64,000 nt of DNA from Robiginitomaculum sp. (lineage in GTDB: Bacteria > Pseudomonadota > Alphaproteobacteria > Caulobacterales > Maricaulaceae). This document shows, in pieces, positions 1 to 9,109 of this stretch (position 1 is its first letter; the number at the start of each line of letters is the position of its first letter). The stretch lies in the NCBI GenBank assembly GCA_016765135.1, contig JAESQN010000037.1, positions 1 to 64,000 on the forward strand, given 5' to 3'. Below the pieces are notes generated by a model that saw only the letters and a program-made list of their open reading frames with translations, did not search any database and was not told the DNA's origin. A program made the translations under genes and the position numbers.

Positions 1-60
1 CCATCGCCTGCGCAAGGGCTCGGGCACTTCCCCCATGAAAAATGGGGGAAGGAGAAGAGG
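1..60. repeat. Partial family B palindromic repeat
   Basis: This stretch after the trpB stop matches the right half of the complete repeat at 57396-57566. Both contain CCATCGCCT, then GCAAG, then a GGGCACTTCCCCC-like block and GGGGAAGGA. The element is cut by the window edge, so its left half is not visible. It holds no gene. A small hairpin (CTTCCCCCATG...GGGGGAAG) is visible at about 28-53. Confidence 0.6.
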
Positions 61-84
61 CACACATATCTTCAAATATTCTTC

Positions 85-1278
85 TCATATCTCCACCCCC
101 ATCAGCCCGGCTATCGTATTGACATCTTTATCACCGCGCCCCGACATGTTCATAATAATCAACCCGTCTTCGCCTAACTCTTTGGCCAAGTCCAAAGCAC
201 GCGGGATGGCGTGGGCGCTCTCAAGCGCCGGGATTATGCCCTCTAATTTGGTGCAAAGCTGAAACGCCTCGACGGCTTCGTCGTCCGTACACGAGACATA
301 TTCTGCCCGGCCAATCTCGTGCAAATAGGAATGCTCGGGGCCAATACCCGGATAGTCCAACCCTGCGCTTATGGAGTGAGCATCGTTGATTTGGCCGTGT
401 TCATCTTGCAAGAGGTAAGTGCGGTTACCGTGGAGTATGCCGGGCGACCCGCCCGTTAGGCTGGCCGCGTGCAGTCCGGTGTCCACACCGCGCCCGGCTG
501 CTTCGACGCCTATGAGCCGCACGTTTTTATCATTGATAAATTCGTGAAAAACTCCCAGTGCATTGGAGCCGCCGCCGATACAGGCCACCACAGCGTCCGG
601 CAATTTGCCCTCGGATTCCAATATCTGCGCTTTGGCTTCGCGGCCAATAATGCTTTGAAATTCGCGCACCATTTCTGGATATGGATGCGGGCCAGCCACC
701 GTACCGATACAGTAAAATGTCTCGGATGCGTGGGTGACCCAATCGCGCAAGGCGTCATTCATGGCGTCTTTCAAGGTCGAAGTTCCGGACGTCACCGAGC
801 GCACCTCCGCGCCCAATAATTTCATGCGAAATACATTGGGTTTTTGCCGTTCTATATCAACCGCGCCCATAAATACGATGCAGTCCATGCCGAGCCTCGC
901 GGCCATAGTCGCCGTCGCCACGCCGTGTTGCCCGGCGCCCGTCTCGGCGATAATGCGTTTCTTGCCCATGCGTTTGGCCAGCAATAATTGCCCCAGAACA
1001 TTGTTGATTTTGTGCGCACCCGTATGGTTCAAGTCTTCGCGTTTGAGATAAATTTTCGCGCCTTTTGCATGGTCTGTCAGACGCTGTGCAAGATAGAGCG
1101 GGCTGGGGCGTCCGACGTAATGTTGAGCGAAACTGTCAAATTCGGCCCAAAAGCTTGGGTCTTTACGGGCTTCTTTATAGGCGGCTTCCAACGCTAAAAT
1201 TGGCGGCATCAAAGTCTCGGCTACATAGCGACCTCCAAATGTGCCGAAACGTCCGTCTTTATCAGGATAGTTACTCAT
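85..1278 (-). CDS. trpB: Tryptophan synthase beta chain
   Basis: Catalyses the last step of tryptophan synthesis: PLP-dependent condensation of indole with serine. The 397-residue length is normal for TrpB. The PLP lysine is K90 in HTGAHKINN, the catalytic glutamate is E112 in ETGAGQHG, and the phosphate-binding loop GGGSN lies at residues 235-239. The family's N-terminal pattern [16 protein letters not shown] is intact. The start overlaps the trpF stop by 8 bases, so the two are probably translationally coupled. trpA would be expected beyond the left edge, but family B repeat sequence follows the stop, so linkage cannot be confirmed here. Confidence 0.97.
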   Translation of the reverse strand: MSNYPDKDGRFGTFGGRYVAETLMPPILALEAAYKEARKDPSFWAEFDSFAQHYVGRPSPLYLAQRLTDHAKGAKIYLKREDLNHTGAHKINNVLGQLLLAKRMGKKRIIAETGAGQHGVATATMAARLGMDCIVFMGAVDIERQKPNVFRMKLLGAEVRSVTSGTSTLKDAMNDALRDWVTHASETFYCIGTVAGPHPYPEMVREFQSIIGREAKAQILESEGKLPDAVVACIGGGSNALGVFHEFINDKNVRLIGVEAAGRGVDTGLHAASLTGGSPGILHGNRTYLLQDEHGQINDAHSISAGLDYPGIGPEHSYLHEIGRAEYVSCTDDEAVEAFQLCTKLEGIIPALESAHAIPRALDLAKELGEDGLIIMNMSGRGDKDVNTIAGLMGVEI

Positions 1279-1906
1279 GTGCAGCTTTCATAAACGCTTG
1301 AATTTTCTCGTGGTCTTTTATCCCCGGCGCGGCTTCAACACCAGAGCTTACATCAAAAAAATTAAGACCTGTAGCTTTGGCGGCGCGGATATTATCAAGG
1401 TTGAGACCTCCGGCCAAAATAAGCGGGACTTTAGTGGAAAAACCTTTGAGCAAAGCCCAGTCAAAAGCCAGCCCATGCCCGCCGCGCTGGACGTCACCTT
1501 TCGGCGCTTTCGCATCCAGCAGGATATAATCCGCACAATTCTCAAACGTCTTGGCCCGTTCAAGGTCATTGCGGTCACGCACCGCCACGGCCTTGATAAT
1601 CGGAAGCCCCGTAAACGCTTTTACCTCACTGAGCCATTTAGGACTTTCGTCCCCGTGCATCTGTAAGAAATTTGGGCGCATTTCAGAACATATGTTACGC
1701 AATAATTCTGCGTCAGCATTCACGGTAACGGCCACAATTTTGGCGCATCCGCTTGCCGGGCGCGAAATCCGCGCCGCCGTCTCAACATCAAGCTTGCGAG
1801 AACTTTCCGCCTCCACAATAAACCCAAGCATGTTAGCCCCACACCGCAAAGCGGTCTCAACATCTTGGGGCCGGGTTAGGCCGCATATTTTTATGTGTGT
1901 TTGCAT
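1271..1906 (-). CDS. trpF: Phosphoribosylanthranilate isomerase
   Basis: Cytoplasmic (beta/alpha)8-barrel enzyme that isomerises N-(5'-phosphoribosyl)anthranilate to CdRP in tryptophan synthesis. At 211 residues it is a standalone TrpF and not fused to TrpC. The general base and acid are C8 in KICGLT and D131 in [10 protein letters not shown]. The phosphate-binding segments [10 protein letters not shown] and [11 protein letters not shown] are present near residues 163-195. It lies directly upstream of trpB with an 8-base overlap. The mscL terminator sits about 15 bases upstream of its start, so trpFB probably has its own promoter or depends on readthrough. Confidence 0.96.
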   Translation of the reverse strand: MQTHIKICGLTRPQDVETALRCGANMLGFIVEAESSRKLDVETAARISRPASGCAKIVAVTVNADAELLRNICSEMRPNFLQMHGDESPKWLSEVKAFTGLPIIKAVAVRDRNDLERAKTFENCADYILLDAKAPKGDVQRGGHGLAFDWALLKGFSTKVPLILAGGLNLDNIRAAKATGLNFFDVSSGVEAAPGIKDHEKIQAFMKAAHE

Positions 1907-1922
1907 AGGGAGTTACACTAAC

Positions 1923-1955
1923 AAAAAAAAGGGTGCCTTGCGACACCCTTTTTTT
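1923..1955 (-). terminator. Rho-independent terminator after mscL
   Basis: A GGGTG...CACCC stem with a short loop is flanked by an A-run on one side and a T-run on the other, so it can act on either strand. It lies 16 bases past the mscL stop and is best read as the mscL terminator, separating mscL from trpF. A-T pairing of the flanking runs can lengthen the stem. Confidence 0.85.
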
Positions 1956-1971
1956 GTATATTATTACGAGA

Positions 1972-2376
1972 TTATTTTTGCAACAAATCGCGGATTTCTG
2001 CGAGTAGCACTTCCTGGGCTGGTGGGGCTGAGGGTGCTTCTTCTTCTTTCTTCTTGGCTTTGTTCATGCCTTTGATGATCATGAACATCACGAAAGCTAC
2101 GATGATGAACGAGATTAGCGCAGTCAAAAAGTCGCCGATATTGATTGAGACGGCTTCTTTAACAACTTTGTCGCCTTCCATGACGGCTTCATTCATAACA
2201 TATTTCCAGCTAGCTAGATCAATGCCGCCCATGATCGGGCTGATGGCTGGCATAAATACGCCGTCAATAAATGATTTAACAACGGTGCCAAATGCAGCAC
2301 CCATAACAACACCGACAGCCATGTCGACAAGATTGCCTTTCATTGCGAAAGACTTGAATTCTGAGATCATTCCCAT
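1972..2376 (-). CDS. mscL: Large-conductance mechanosensitive channel
   Basis: Homopentameric inner-membrane channel that opens under membrane tension to release solutes during hypo-osmotic shock. The start at 2376 gives 134 residues beginning MGMISEFKSFAMKGN, the usual family N-terminus, and follows a strong AAGGGGG ribosome site. An upstream in-frame ATG at 2421 would add 15 atypical residues. The first membrane helix (roughly residues 16-48) carries the Gly/Ala-rich GVVMGAAFG pore segment. The second (about 72-100) is followed by a charged tail ending in an amphipathic LLAEIRDLLQK helix. It sits between ihfB and trpF but has its own terminator. Confidence 0.96.
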   Translation of the reverse strand: MGMISEFKSFAMKGNLVDMAVGVVMGAAFGTVVKSFIDGVFMPAISPIMGGIDLASWKYVMNEAVMEGDKVVKEAVSINIGDFLTALISFIIVAFVMFMIIKGMNKAKKKEEEAPSAPPAQEVLLAEIRDLLQK

Positions 2377-2497
2377 AGTTTCCCCCTTAGGATTTAAGTT
2401 TATTGTGTGCGCATAAGACATGAAAAACCCTGAGGCGTCAATATGTCAGAGGTCAGCGAAAGTCTGTGGTATTCGTAAAAATATAGCCAAAATGGCT

Positions 2498-2788
2498 TTA
2501 TTTCTTCGAATAATCGTTGATTTTTTTGGCCAAAGCTTTGGCCGTGCGGAAAAATGGGACGAATTTTTCAGGAATTGTAATCGATTCGCCGGTTTTGGGG
2601 TTTCGGGCGGCGCGGGCTCTGCGGCGGCGCGGCGTGAAACTGCCAAAGCCGCGTAATTCCACCCTGGCACCTGCTTCCATAGTCTGGGTAATGCTCTCAA
2701 AAAATATGGCAACAACCCGTTCACACTCAGCCGGGCTAAGGTGCGGGTTTTCCAATTCCAGTTTTTCAATCAAATCAGACTTGAGCAT
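2498..2788 (-). CDS. ihfB: Integration host factor, beta subunit
   Basis: Small DNA-bending protein that acts as a heterodimer with IHF-alpha in recombination, replication and promoter architecture. The 96-residue length and the order MLKSDLIEKL, VELRGFGSF, RNPKTGE fit the HU/IHF fold. The basic arm ends in RNPKTGESI, where the proline intercalates into DNA. The start GRVVAIFFESI-type helix and the absence of HU features favour IHF-beta. It lies 30 bases downstream of the ArsC-like phosphatase gene on the same strand and is probably transcribed with it. Confidence 0.93.
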   Translation of the reverse strand: MLKSDLIEKLELENPHLSPAECERVVAIFFESITQTMEAGARVELRGFGSFTPRRRRARAARNPKTGESITIPEKFVPFFRTAKALAKKINDYSKK

Positions 2789-2818
2789 GGCCTTTTATTG
2801 CGCCCAAAACCTCTTGCG

Positions 2819-3253
2819 TCAATGCCTGCTTTGCTTGGAGGGCAATGTTTTTTGCATAAAATTAGTAATTTTGGCGCTGATGTCGTCTCTTGCAAGGCGA
2901 AAGTCGCTCAAGATTTGCACTTCCGGTGTATCAGGCTTGTCATTGGCTGGGTCGGGGAGAGGCCAATGCAGGTGCTGAACATGTTTTGGTATAACAGGGC
3001 ATATTTCGTCAGCGCACAAAGTTATGATGAAATCCATGCGCGAAATATCTATATCATCCACGGATTTTGAATACTGGCCCGAAATATCAATACCAATTTC
3101 GTCCATGACTTGCACCGCATAAGGGTTGACATCAGCAGGCGCAGACCCGGCACTAAAAATATGGGCTTTGTCACCAAACGCATCCCGCGCCAACCCCTCC
3201 GCCATTTGAGAGCGGGCCGAATTGGCAACACACAGAAATAGGACGGATTTCAT
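2819..3253 (-). CDS. ArsC-like low-molecular-weight phosphatase
   Basis: A 144-residue protein of the low-molecular-weight tyrosine phosphatase fold. The P-loop CX5R is C8-V-A-N-S-A-R14 near the N-terminus, and the general-acid loop contains PLPDPAND near residues 98-105. The pair C80 and C85 in LCADEICP lies where thioredoxin-coupled arsenate reductases carry their relay cysteines, but the spacing is shorter than usual. It may reduce arsenate or act as a protein phosphatase. No arsR, acr3 or arsB is visible nearby. The gene starts 6 bases past the acnA stop, so co-transcription with acnA is likely. Confidence 0.8.
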   Translation of the reverse strand: MKSVLFLCVANSARSQMAEGLARDAFGDKAHIFSAGSAPADVNPYAVQVMDEIGIDISGQYSKSVDDIDISRMDFIITLCADEICPVIPKHVQHLHWPLPDPANDKPDTPEVQILSDFRLARDDISAKITNFMQKTLPSKQSRH

Positions 3254-3259
3254 TCTACC

Positions 3260-5941
3260 CTATTTCGCCGCCGCTGCTAAATTCCTTAGCACATAGTGCA
3301 GTATACCGCCGTGTTTGTAGTATTCCAGTTCGTTTTCTGTGTCTATGCGCACACGGGCTTTGATGGTTTTGGTTTTGCCTGCTTTGTCGGTGATGGTGAC
3401 ATCAATATCCGAGCGCGGGGTGATGTTGCTGACACCGCCTATGTCTATGGTCTCGTCGCCCGTCATGCCTAATTCCTGCCAGCCTTCGCCGTCCATGAAT
3501 TCAAGCGGCAAGACGCCCATGCCGATGAGGTTGGAGCGGTGAATACGCTCAAAGCTTTTGGCAATAACGGCTTTAACGCCGAGCAAGATCGTACCCTTGG
3601 CGGCCCAATCTCGCGAACTGCCATTACCGTAGAGGCTTCCCGCCAATATGACCAAATCTTTGCCGTCTTCCTTGTATTTCATGGCCGCGTCATAGATGGA
3701 CATGGTTTCGCCCGTGGGGACATATTTGGAAACGCCGCCCGTAGTGCCTGGCACCATTTCGTTTTTGATGCGGATATTGGCAAAGGTTCCGCGCATCATG
3801 ACTTGGTGATTGCCCCGGCGTGAACCATATGAGTTAAACGCGCTCGGTGGCACTTGCCGCTCGGCCAGATATGTGCCCGCCGGGCTTTTTTGGGCTATGG
3901 CACCAGCCGGAGAAATGTGGTCTGTGGTGATAGCCTCGCCGAGCAAGGCCAGAATATTGGCATTTTTGACATCCGATACTGGGTCCGGCGTCATGGTCAT
4001 GCCTTCGAAATAAGGCGGGTGTTGCACATAGGTAGAGCTTGAGTTCCATTTATAGGTCTCGCCGCCCTCGACCTCGATAGCCCGCCATTGGGCGTCGCCT
4101 TTATAGACATCTTTATAACGATCGACGAACATTTTGCGGGTGATGGTCTTGTGCACAAGGTTATCAATTTCTTTGGAACTTGGCCATAGATCGCGCAGGT
4201 AAATCTCTTGTCCGTCCGAACCCACACCAAGAGGATCACGCTCGAAATCGTGGTGCATGGAACCTGCCAAAGCATAGGCGACCACCAGAGGCGGTGAGGC
4301 CAGGAAATTGGCGCGAATGTCCGGGCCAATGCGGCCTTCAAAATTGCGGTTCCCGGACAAAACCGAACACGAAATCAAATCACCGTCCGCTATGGCCTGG
4401 GACAGCTCCGGCGCAATCGGGCCGGAATTACCAATGCATGTGGTGCAGCCAAAACCGACAATATTAAAGCCGAGCGCGTCCAGGTGTTTTTGCAAATTAG
4501 CTTTTTTCAGATATTCCGCCACCACTTGCGAGCCAGGTGCCAAAGAGGTCTTGACCCAGGGCTTGACCTTAAGGCCCAAAGCATGGGCGCGTTTGGCCAG
4601 TAACCCTGCGCCGATCATTACGCTGGGATTAGAGGTATTGGTACATGAAGTGATGGAAGCGATGAAAATATCGCCGTGATCAACGCTATAGTCTTTGCCT
4701 TTGACCGGGGTAGGGCTACCGTCCATGGGGGATTTGTCGAATGTCTTGCTCAGGATTTTGCCAAAATCGCGACTGGCAGTTTTTAGGTTGATTTTTTCTT
4801 CCGGGCGTTTTGGGCCGGAAATGGTTGGCTCTATAGTACTCATGTCCAAATGCAAAGTATCGGTAAACACAGGGATAATGTCGCCGCGCCACATGCCCTG
4901 GGCCTTGGCGTATTTTTCGACCAACTCGATACGGGCTGCGTCGCGCCCTGTGGCTTTCAGATAAGTTATTGTGTCTTCGTCTATGGGGAAAAACCCGCAT
5001 GTCGCGCCGTATTCAGGGGCCATATTGGCCAGTGTTGCCTGATCTTCCAGGGATAAATGGTCGAGCCCTTCGCCGTAAAATTCGACGAATTTACCAACAA
5101 CGCCGCGTGCGCGCAATTGTGCCACGACAATCAACACCAAATCAGTAGCGGTCGCGCCTTCCGGCATTTTTCCGGTAAGCTCCATGCCAATAACTTCGGG
5201 GATGAGCATGGATATGGGTTGTCCGAGCATGGCGGCTTCGGCTTCGATACCGCCAACACCCCAACCCAGCACGGACAGGCCATTGACCATAGTGGTGTGG
5301 CTGTCAGTTCCGACCAATGTGTCAGGGAAAGCATAGGTGGCGCCGTTTTCGGTTTTCGTCCACACGGTTTGGGCCAAATGCTCCAGATTAACCTGATGGC
5401 AAATACCGGTGCCGGGCGGCACAACCGAGAAATTATCAAAGGCGGTTTGGCCCCATTTCAGAAAATCATAGCGCTCGCCGTTGCGTTCATATTCGCGTTT
5501 AACATTTTTGGCAAAGGCGGCATTGGTACCGGAATAATCGATCATAACGGAGTGGTCGATAACCAAATGTACGGGGTTTTGCGGGTTGATAGCATCGGCA
5601 GATGCGCCGAGCTTGACCACGGCGTCGCGCATGGCAGCCAAATCCACCACGGCAGGTACGCCAGTGAAATCCTGCATTAGGACACGGGCCGGACGAAAAG
5701 CAATTTCGTGGGTCGAGGTTTTGGTCTCAAGCCAGCCAGCAATAGCCTCAATATCGGCGCGGGTGACGGTTTTGTCGTCCTCATTGCGGAGCAGGTTTTC
5801 CAGCAAGACTTTGAGAGAATAGGGTAGTTTGGAAATTCCGGCCAGACCGTTTTTCTCGGCCTCTTTGAGGTCAAAATAGGTGTATGTACCGCCACGCACT
5901 GTCATTTCACGTTTGCAATTAAAGCTGTCTAATGAGGCCAT
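3260..5941 (-). CDS. acnA: Aconitate hydratase A
   Basis: TCA-cycle enzyme interconverting citrate and isocitrate through a [4Fe-4S] cluster. The 893-residue length is standard for AcnA. The cluster ligands are C433 in SCTNTSNP and C499/C502 in GCTTCIGNSG. The active-site segments VGTDSHTTMVNGL (around 210-222) and GSSRDWAAKG in the C-terminal swivel domain are intact. It is the first gene of an apparent acnA, ArsC-like phosphatase, ihfB unit on the minus strand, with only 6 bases to the next start. Confidence 0.97.
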   Translation of the reverse strand: MASLDSFNCKREMTVRGGTYTYFDLKEAEKNGLAGISKLPYSLKVLLENLLRNEDDKTVTRADIEAIAGWLETKTSTHEIAFRPARVLMQDFTGVPAVVDLAAMRDAVVKLGASADAINPQNPVHLVIDHSVMIDYSGTNAAFAKNVKREYERNGERYDFLKWGQTAFDNFSVVPPGTGICHQVNLEHLAQTVWTKTENGATYAFPDTLVGTDSHTTMVNGLSVLGWGVGGIEAEAAMLGQPISMLIPEVIGMELTGKMPEGATATDLVLIVVAQLRARGVVGKFVEFYGEGLDHLSLEDQATLANMAPEYGATCGFFPIDEDTITYLKATGRDAARIELVEKYAKAQGMWRGDIIPVFTDTLHLDMSTIEPTISGPKRPEEKINLKTASRDFGKILSKTFDKSPMDGSPTPVKGKDYSVDHGDIFIASITSCTNTSNPSVMIGAGLLAKRAHALGLKVKPWVKTSLAPGSQVVAEYLKKANLQKHLDALGFNIVGFGCTTCIGNSGPIAPELSQAIADGDLISCSVLSGNRNFEGRIGPDIRANFLASPPLVVAYALAGSMHHDFERDPLGVGSDGQEIYLRDLWPSSKEIDNLVHKTITRKMFVDRYKDVYKGDAQWRAIEVEGGETYKWNSSSTYVQHPPYFEGMTMTPDPVSDVKNANILALLGEAITTDHISPAGAIAQKSPAGTYLAERQVPPSAFNSYGSRRGNHQVMMRGTFANIRIKNEMVPGTTGGVSKYVPTGETMSIYDAAMKYKEDGKDLVILAGSLYGNGSSRDWAAKGTILLGVKAVIAKSFERIHRSNLIGMGVLPLEFMDGEGWQELGMTGDETIDIGGVSNITPRSDIDVTITDKAGKTKTIKARVRIDTENELEYYKHGGILHYVLRNLAAAAK

Positions 5942-6014
5942 GAGGTTTCCTTATAATGTCTTGTTTAGATGTTTATAACGCGGCTTGCACATGGCCGCAA
6001 TCTTTGAATTTTAT

Positions 6015-6677
6015 TTAGGGTTTTGGAGGTTTAGCGCCCATATCCGGCATGTGTTTCATCAACAAAGGCATGTTGAGTAGTATGAACAAAAAAGTGATGG
6101 GCAATACCCCGACCAGCTTGAAGTTTGACCAAAAATCAACGGAGAAATTGCGCCAGATAAATTCGTTTACGCCCGCTAGAAACAAGAAAAATAAACCCCA
6201 ACGAAAGGCAAAAACCCGCCACACTTTGTCGGGCAGGGTATAAATGTTTGCAAACAATTGCCGAAACACATTTTTGCCAATGGCCAGTGAGCCAAGAATG
6301 GTTATACCGAATAATAGATTGATGGCCGTGGGTTTCATTTTAAACACTGTCGGGCTTTTAAGTCCGAGGGTTATAGCGGCGGTGCCCAATACAATTATCG
6401 CGGTTACCCACAACATGACGGACACTTTTCCGGTCTTGATTTTCGAATAAATCACAGCGGTGATAATTGCGACGGCAAAGACGATTGTACCAATATATAG
6501 TGGTGCATCTTCGCCCGGTACGCTCATGCCTAGCAGATTAAACTCCGCCGTTTTGTCGATCATCTTGCGGGCAATATTAAACACCAATACATAGGCGATG
6601 ACAGGGCCAAAGTCAGTCCACATGGAAGGTTTGTGTTGAGGGGAGGGGTTGGGTTTTTGCGGGCTTGTTTCAATCAT
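6015..6677 (-). CDS. yciB: Intracellular septation protein A (YciB family)
   Basis: A 220-residue polytopic inner-membrane protein with five or six hydrophobic segments. Family hallmarks include KMIDKTAEFN near the N-terminus, the KPTAINLLFG segment, LPDKVWRVFAFRWGLFF and ANEFIWRNF-like VNEFIWRNFSVDFW near residue 170. YciB (IspA/IspZ) proteins take part in envelope synthesis and septation in Gram-negative bacteria. The first 20 residues are proline-rich and cytoplasmic. It lies 73 bases upstream of acnA on the same strand. Confidence 0.9.
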   Translation of the reverse strand: MIETSPQKPNPSPQHKPSMWTDFGPVIAYVLVFNIARKMIDKTAEFNLLGMSVPGEDAPLYIGTIVFAVAIITAVIYSKIKTGKVSVMLWVTAIIVLGTAAITLGLKSPTVFKMKPTAINLLFGITILGSLAIGKNVFRQLFANIYTLPDKVWRVFAFRWGLFFLFLAGVNEFIWRNFSVDFWSNFKLVGVLPITFLFILLNMPLLMKHMPDMGAKPPKP

Positions 6678-6976
6678 GGAGGCGGTTTGCCTGATTGCTG
6701 ATGCGAAAGCAAGTATTTGCTTGGTGGATACTTAAAAAAACGAAGTGAGAATTCTCGCGCCCCCCTCAGCGCCCCGTGGGGAAATTAAGAAATTCTCACC
6801 TCGCCTACCTGCCACAATCACAAAGTGCACAGATTTACCACCCTGCATGGTGGATTTTGACTGCAAACGTCCAATTCACGTCCAATTAAGCTGGGGAGAC
6901 ACTTGGGAATGACTGGATTCGTCTGTAGGGGTATGTCATAGAGAGTGTGAATTGATATGGGGAGTGCAAAGATTGT
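6678..6976. other. Divergent intergenic region yciB / lysR
   Basis: About 300 bases without a credible gene between divergently transcribed yciB and the LysR gene, so it should hold both promoters. A 9-bp inverted repeat GTGAGAATT / AATTCTCAC lies at 6745-6753 and 6791-6799, with a C-rich then G-rich core between. No rRNA, tRNA or riboswitch was recognised. Confidence 0.5.
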
Positions 6977-7948
6977 ATGGCGGGTATAGATAAAATATCG
7001 CGCTTGGTAAGCTGGGATGACTACTCGGTGTTTTTGGCTATCTACAACACTGGTTCAATTTCCAAGGCAGCTTCATTGATGGGGCGCACCCAGCCGACTA
7101 TATCCAAGCGGATCGAGAATTTGGAGGCGCGCCTCGGCACACTTTTATTTACACGCACGACTTCGGGCATGATCGTTACGGATATTGGCAAAGCCATGTT
7201 GACCCATGCCGCCGCCATGAACCGCTCTGCCGCCAATATTGAACGTATGGCAAATGGACATGATAAAGCGGAAACGGGAGATGTGTTTATCCGGTGTCTG
7301 GACGGTCTTGTTACGGACTGGCTCATGCCGCGCCTTGCGGGCTTGCAAGAAAAAAACCAGGGTTTGAATTTAAGCTTTTATACGCAAAACACATCAGGGC
7401 TTAGCCCGGCGACTGAACCGGATTTAGCCGTGCAATTTAACACGAATAAGCCCATGGAATTTGTCGCCCGACAACTTGGCACCTTACATTATGTGCCTAT
7501 GGTGAGCCGGGCGTATAAGGAAAAAAACGGTATTCCGCGCCGTATGGAAGATGTCGTTAACTATCATCTAATGTATTTGCGGCGCTCTGGTTTGGTGATC
7601 GACGAATGGGAGAAAAAAACGCGGGCCCTGCGTGAACTAGCCACACCATCATTGAGCGCCAATTCCTGCGCAATCATCCTGAGCGCCGTGTTAAATGGTG
7701 CTGGCATATCTATGTTGCCAAGCTATATGGCGAAACTGTATCCGGATCTGTTGATGCTCGATTACGGGATTTTATATTCGTATAATTTCTGGTTGGTGCG
7801 CAGCCCCCATACGGTTCGTTTGGCTCGGGTCAATACGGTTGCGGACTGGATGTTGGATGCGTTTTCGTCCACCGAACAGCCTTGGTTTCAGCAAGATTAC
7901 ATCCACCCCCAAGAGTTTTCTGACATAGAGGTTGTTTTGCCGCAGTAG
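6977..7948 (+). CDS. LysR-family transcriptional regulator
   Basis: A 323-residue LysR-type regulator. The winged helix-turn-helix covers about residues 14-72, with FLAIYNTGSISKAASLMGRTQ followed by QPTISKRIENLEARLG and LFTRTTSG. The remainder is the periplasmic-binding-protein-like effector domain, somewhat diverged. LysR regulators often control a divergent neighbour. Here the upstream divergent gene is yciB and the downstream convergent gene is the MBL lipoprotein, so the target cannot be inferred. The ligand is unknown. Confidence 0.88.
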   Translation: MAGIDKISRLVSWDDYSVFLAIYNTGSISKAASLMGRTQPTISKRIENLEARLGTLLFTRTTSGMIVTDIGKAMLTHAAAMNRSAANIERMANGHDKAETGDVFIRCLDGLVTDWLMPRLAGLQEKNQGLNLSFYTQNTSGLSPATEPDLAVQFNTNKPMEFVARQLGTLHYVPMVSRAYKEKNGIPRRMEDVVNYHLMYLRRSGLVIDEWEKKTRALRELATPSLSANSCAIILSAVLNGAGISMLPSYMAKLYPDLLMLDYGILYSYNFWLVRSPHTVRLARVNTVADWMLDAFSSTEQPWFQQDYIHPQEFSDIEVVLPQ

Positions 7949-7965
7949 GGGCTTAATCCAAATAC

Positions 7966-8853
7966 CTAATCCAAATACAAGGGTGGCTTTGGCAATTCTG
8001 CAAAATCCTGAACGGAGTGCTGGATAATTACTTTGGCGTTGGTTTTGGTTGCCAGAGCTTCAAATTTATCCATGGAACGCAGGGTTTCATCTGCGTCGGT
8101 ATTGAATACGGGGATTGTCCGTTTTTCTCTGGCTTCGTGCAGATGATATAAGTCCCCGCTCAAGAGCACAGTGCCGGTTTTAGCCAGCTCCAGTTTTAAT
8201 ATCGTATGTCCCGGTGTATGACCGGGTGTGTCAACAATGGTCACGGTCCCGTCGCCGAACACATCGTGTTCGCCCGTAAATTTCACGGTTTTCGCGGTTT
8301 CCAGTGCGCTGTATGCGGAGAATGTTTGCTTGTCTTCACGAGCTGCGCCCCTAAATAAATGGGTGTGTTCGGCTTCGGTGACCAAAAAAGTCGCGCTGGC
8401 ATAGGCGCCCGCATTACCAACATGGTCAAAATGTGAGTGGGATACGCTTAGGTATTCAATATCTGTGGCCGCGACACCCAGTGCGGTGAGTTGACTTTCC
8501 AAAGTAGTGGGAACTGCAAGGTGAAACGGCCCGTTGGTGACACCGTCTGGCATGGCATTCAGGGCATCAGGAAGCCCGGTATCCCATAATAAATCACCCT
8601 TGGGATGGCGAACCAGATAGCAAGAACTAACGGCTTTGTTGGTGCGTCCTGCATAAGCCCCGCCTTTATCAAAGAGGGACAAGTCCAACATATCAATGCG
8701 TCCACACTCCAATGCATAAAGTTTGACGGAGGTTTGTGCAGATGTTGTTACCGGGGCGGTTTTAGTCTCCACATCTGGAACAGCCTTCTCACTGGTCGGC
8801 GCATTGTTACATGCGGCGAAAAATAGACAGCTCGTTAAAATAATATGTTTCAT
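7966..8853 (-). CDS. MBL-fold metallohydrolase lipoprotein
   Basis: A 295-residue metallo-beta-lactamase-fold hydrolase. The dinuclear metal motif HSHFDH is at residues 139-144, with further ligands at H216 (GHTPGH), D234 (LSGDLYH) and probably H279. The domain layout resembles N-acyl homoserine lactone lactonases of the AttM/AiiB type, but substrate cannot be read from sequence. The N-terminus is a lipoprotein signal ending FFAAC with C15 as the acylated cysteine, so the enzyme should be exported and anchored. It is convergent with the LysR gene, 17 bases apart. Confidence 0.85.
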   Translation of the reverse strand: MKHIILTSCLFFAACNNAPTSEKAVPDVETKTAPVTTSAQTSVKLYALECGRIDMLDLSLFDKGGAYAGRTNKAVSSCYLVRHPKGDLLWDTGLPDALNAMPDGVTNGPFHLAVPTTLESQLTALGVAATDIEYLSVSHSHFDHVGNAGAYASATFLVTEAEHTHLFRGAAREDKQTFSAYSALETAKTVKFTGEHDVFGDGTVTIVDTPGHTPGHTILKLELAKTGTVLLSGDLYHLHEAREKRTIPVFNTDADETLRSMDKFEALATKTNAKVIIQHSVQDFAELPKPPLYLD

Positions 8854-8896
8854 AGATCACCTCAAATAAAGTATAAGAACACCCTAGCGCCTGTTA

Positions 8897-9109
8897 TCAT
8901 ATATACCACCGCTCTGGTTTGTTCCTGTTTGTCGCAGGTTTATACTGTTTTAGCGCAGGACATGCCAGCATATTCAAGTAAAAATAGTGTGAAGTTGCGG
9001 CAAATAGGGAAAAACCCTTTGGACGCCGTCCATTTTCCCGCTGGTAGTCATAAAAATGCTCTAGTCCATTACCCCTTGGTGGCTTAAGCTGCGGAGGTTT
9101 GGCTGACAT
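8897..9109 (-). CDS. Possible small unknown protein
   Basis: A 70-codon reading frame whose ATG lies inside the last 26 bases of the PopA-like gene, in another frame, as in translationally coupled pairs. The product is basic and aromatic-rich (PPRGNGLEHFYDYQ, RRPKGF, HYFYLNM), with no membrane segment or motif I recognise. No clear ribosome site precedes it. It occupies a 230-base gap that otherwise holds nothing recognisable, and it may be a chance frame. Confidence 0.25.
   Translation of the reverse strand: MSAKPPQLKPPRGNGLEHFYDYQRENGRRPKGFSLFAATSHYFYLNMLACPALKQYKPATNRNKPERWYI

Noticed and set aside
2377-2421. Longer N-terminus for MscL
   Set aside because: The 15 extra residues are not found in MscL, and AAGGGGG precedes the internal ATG at 2376.
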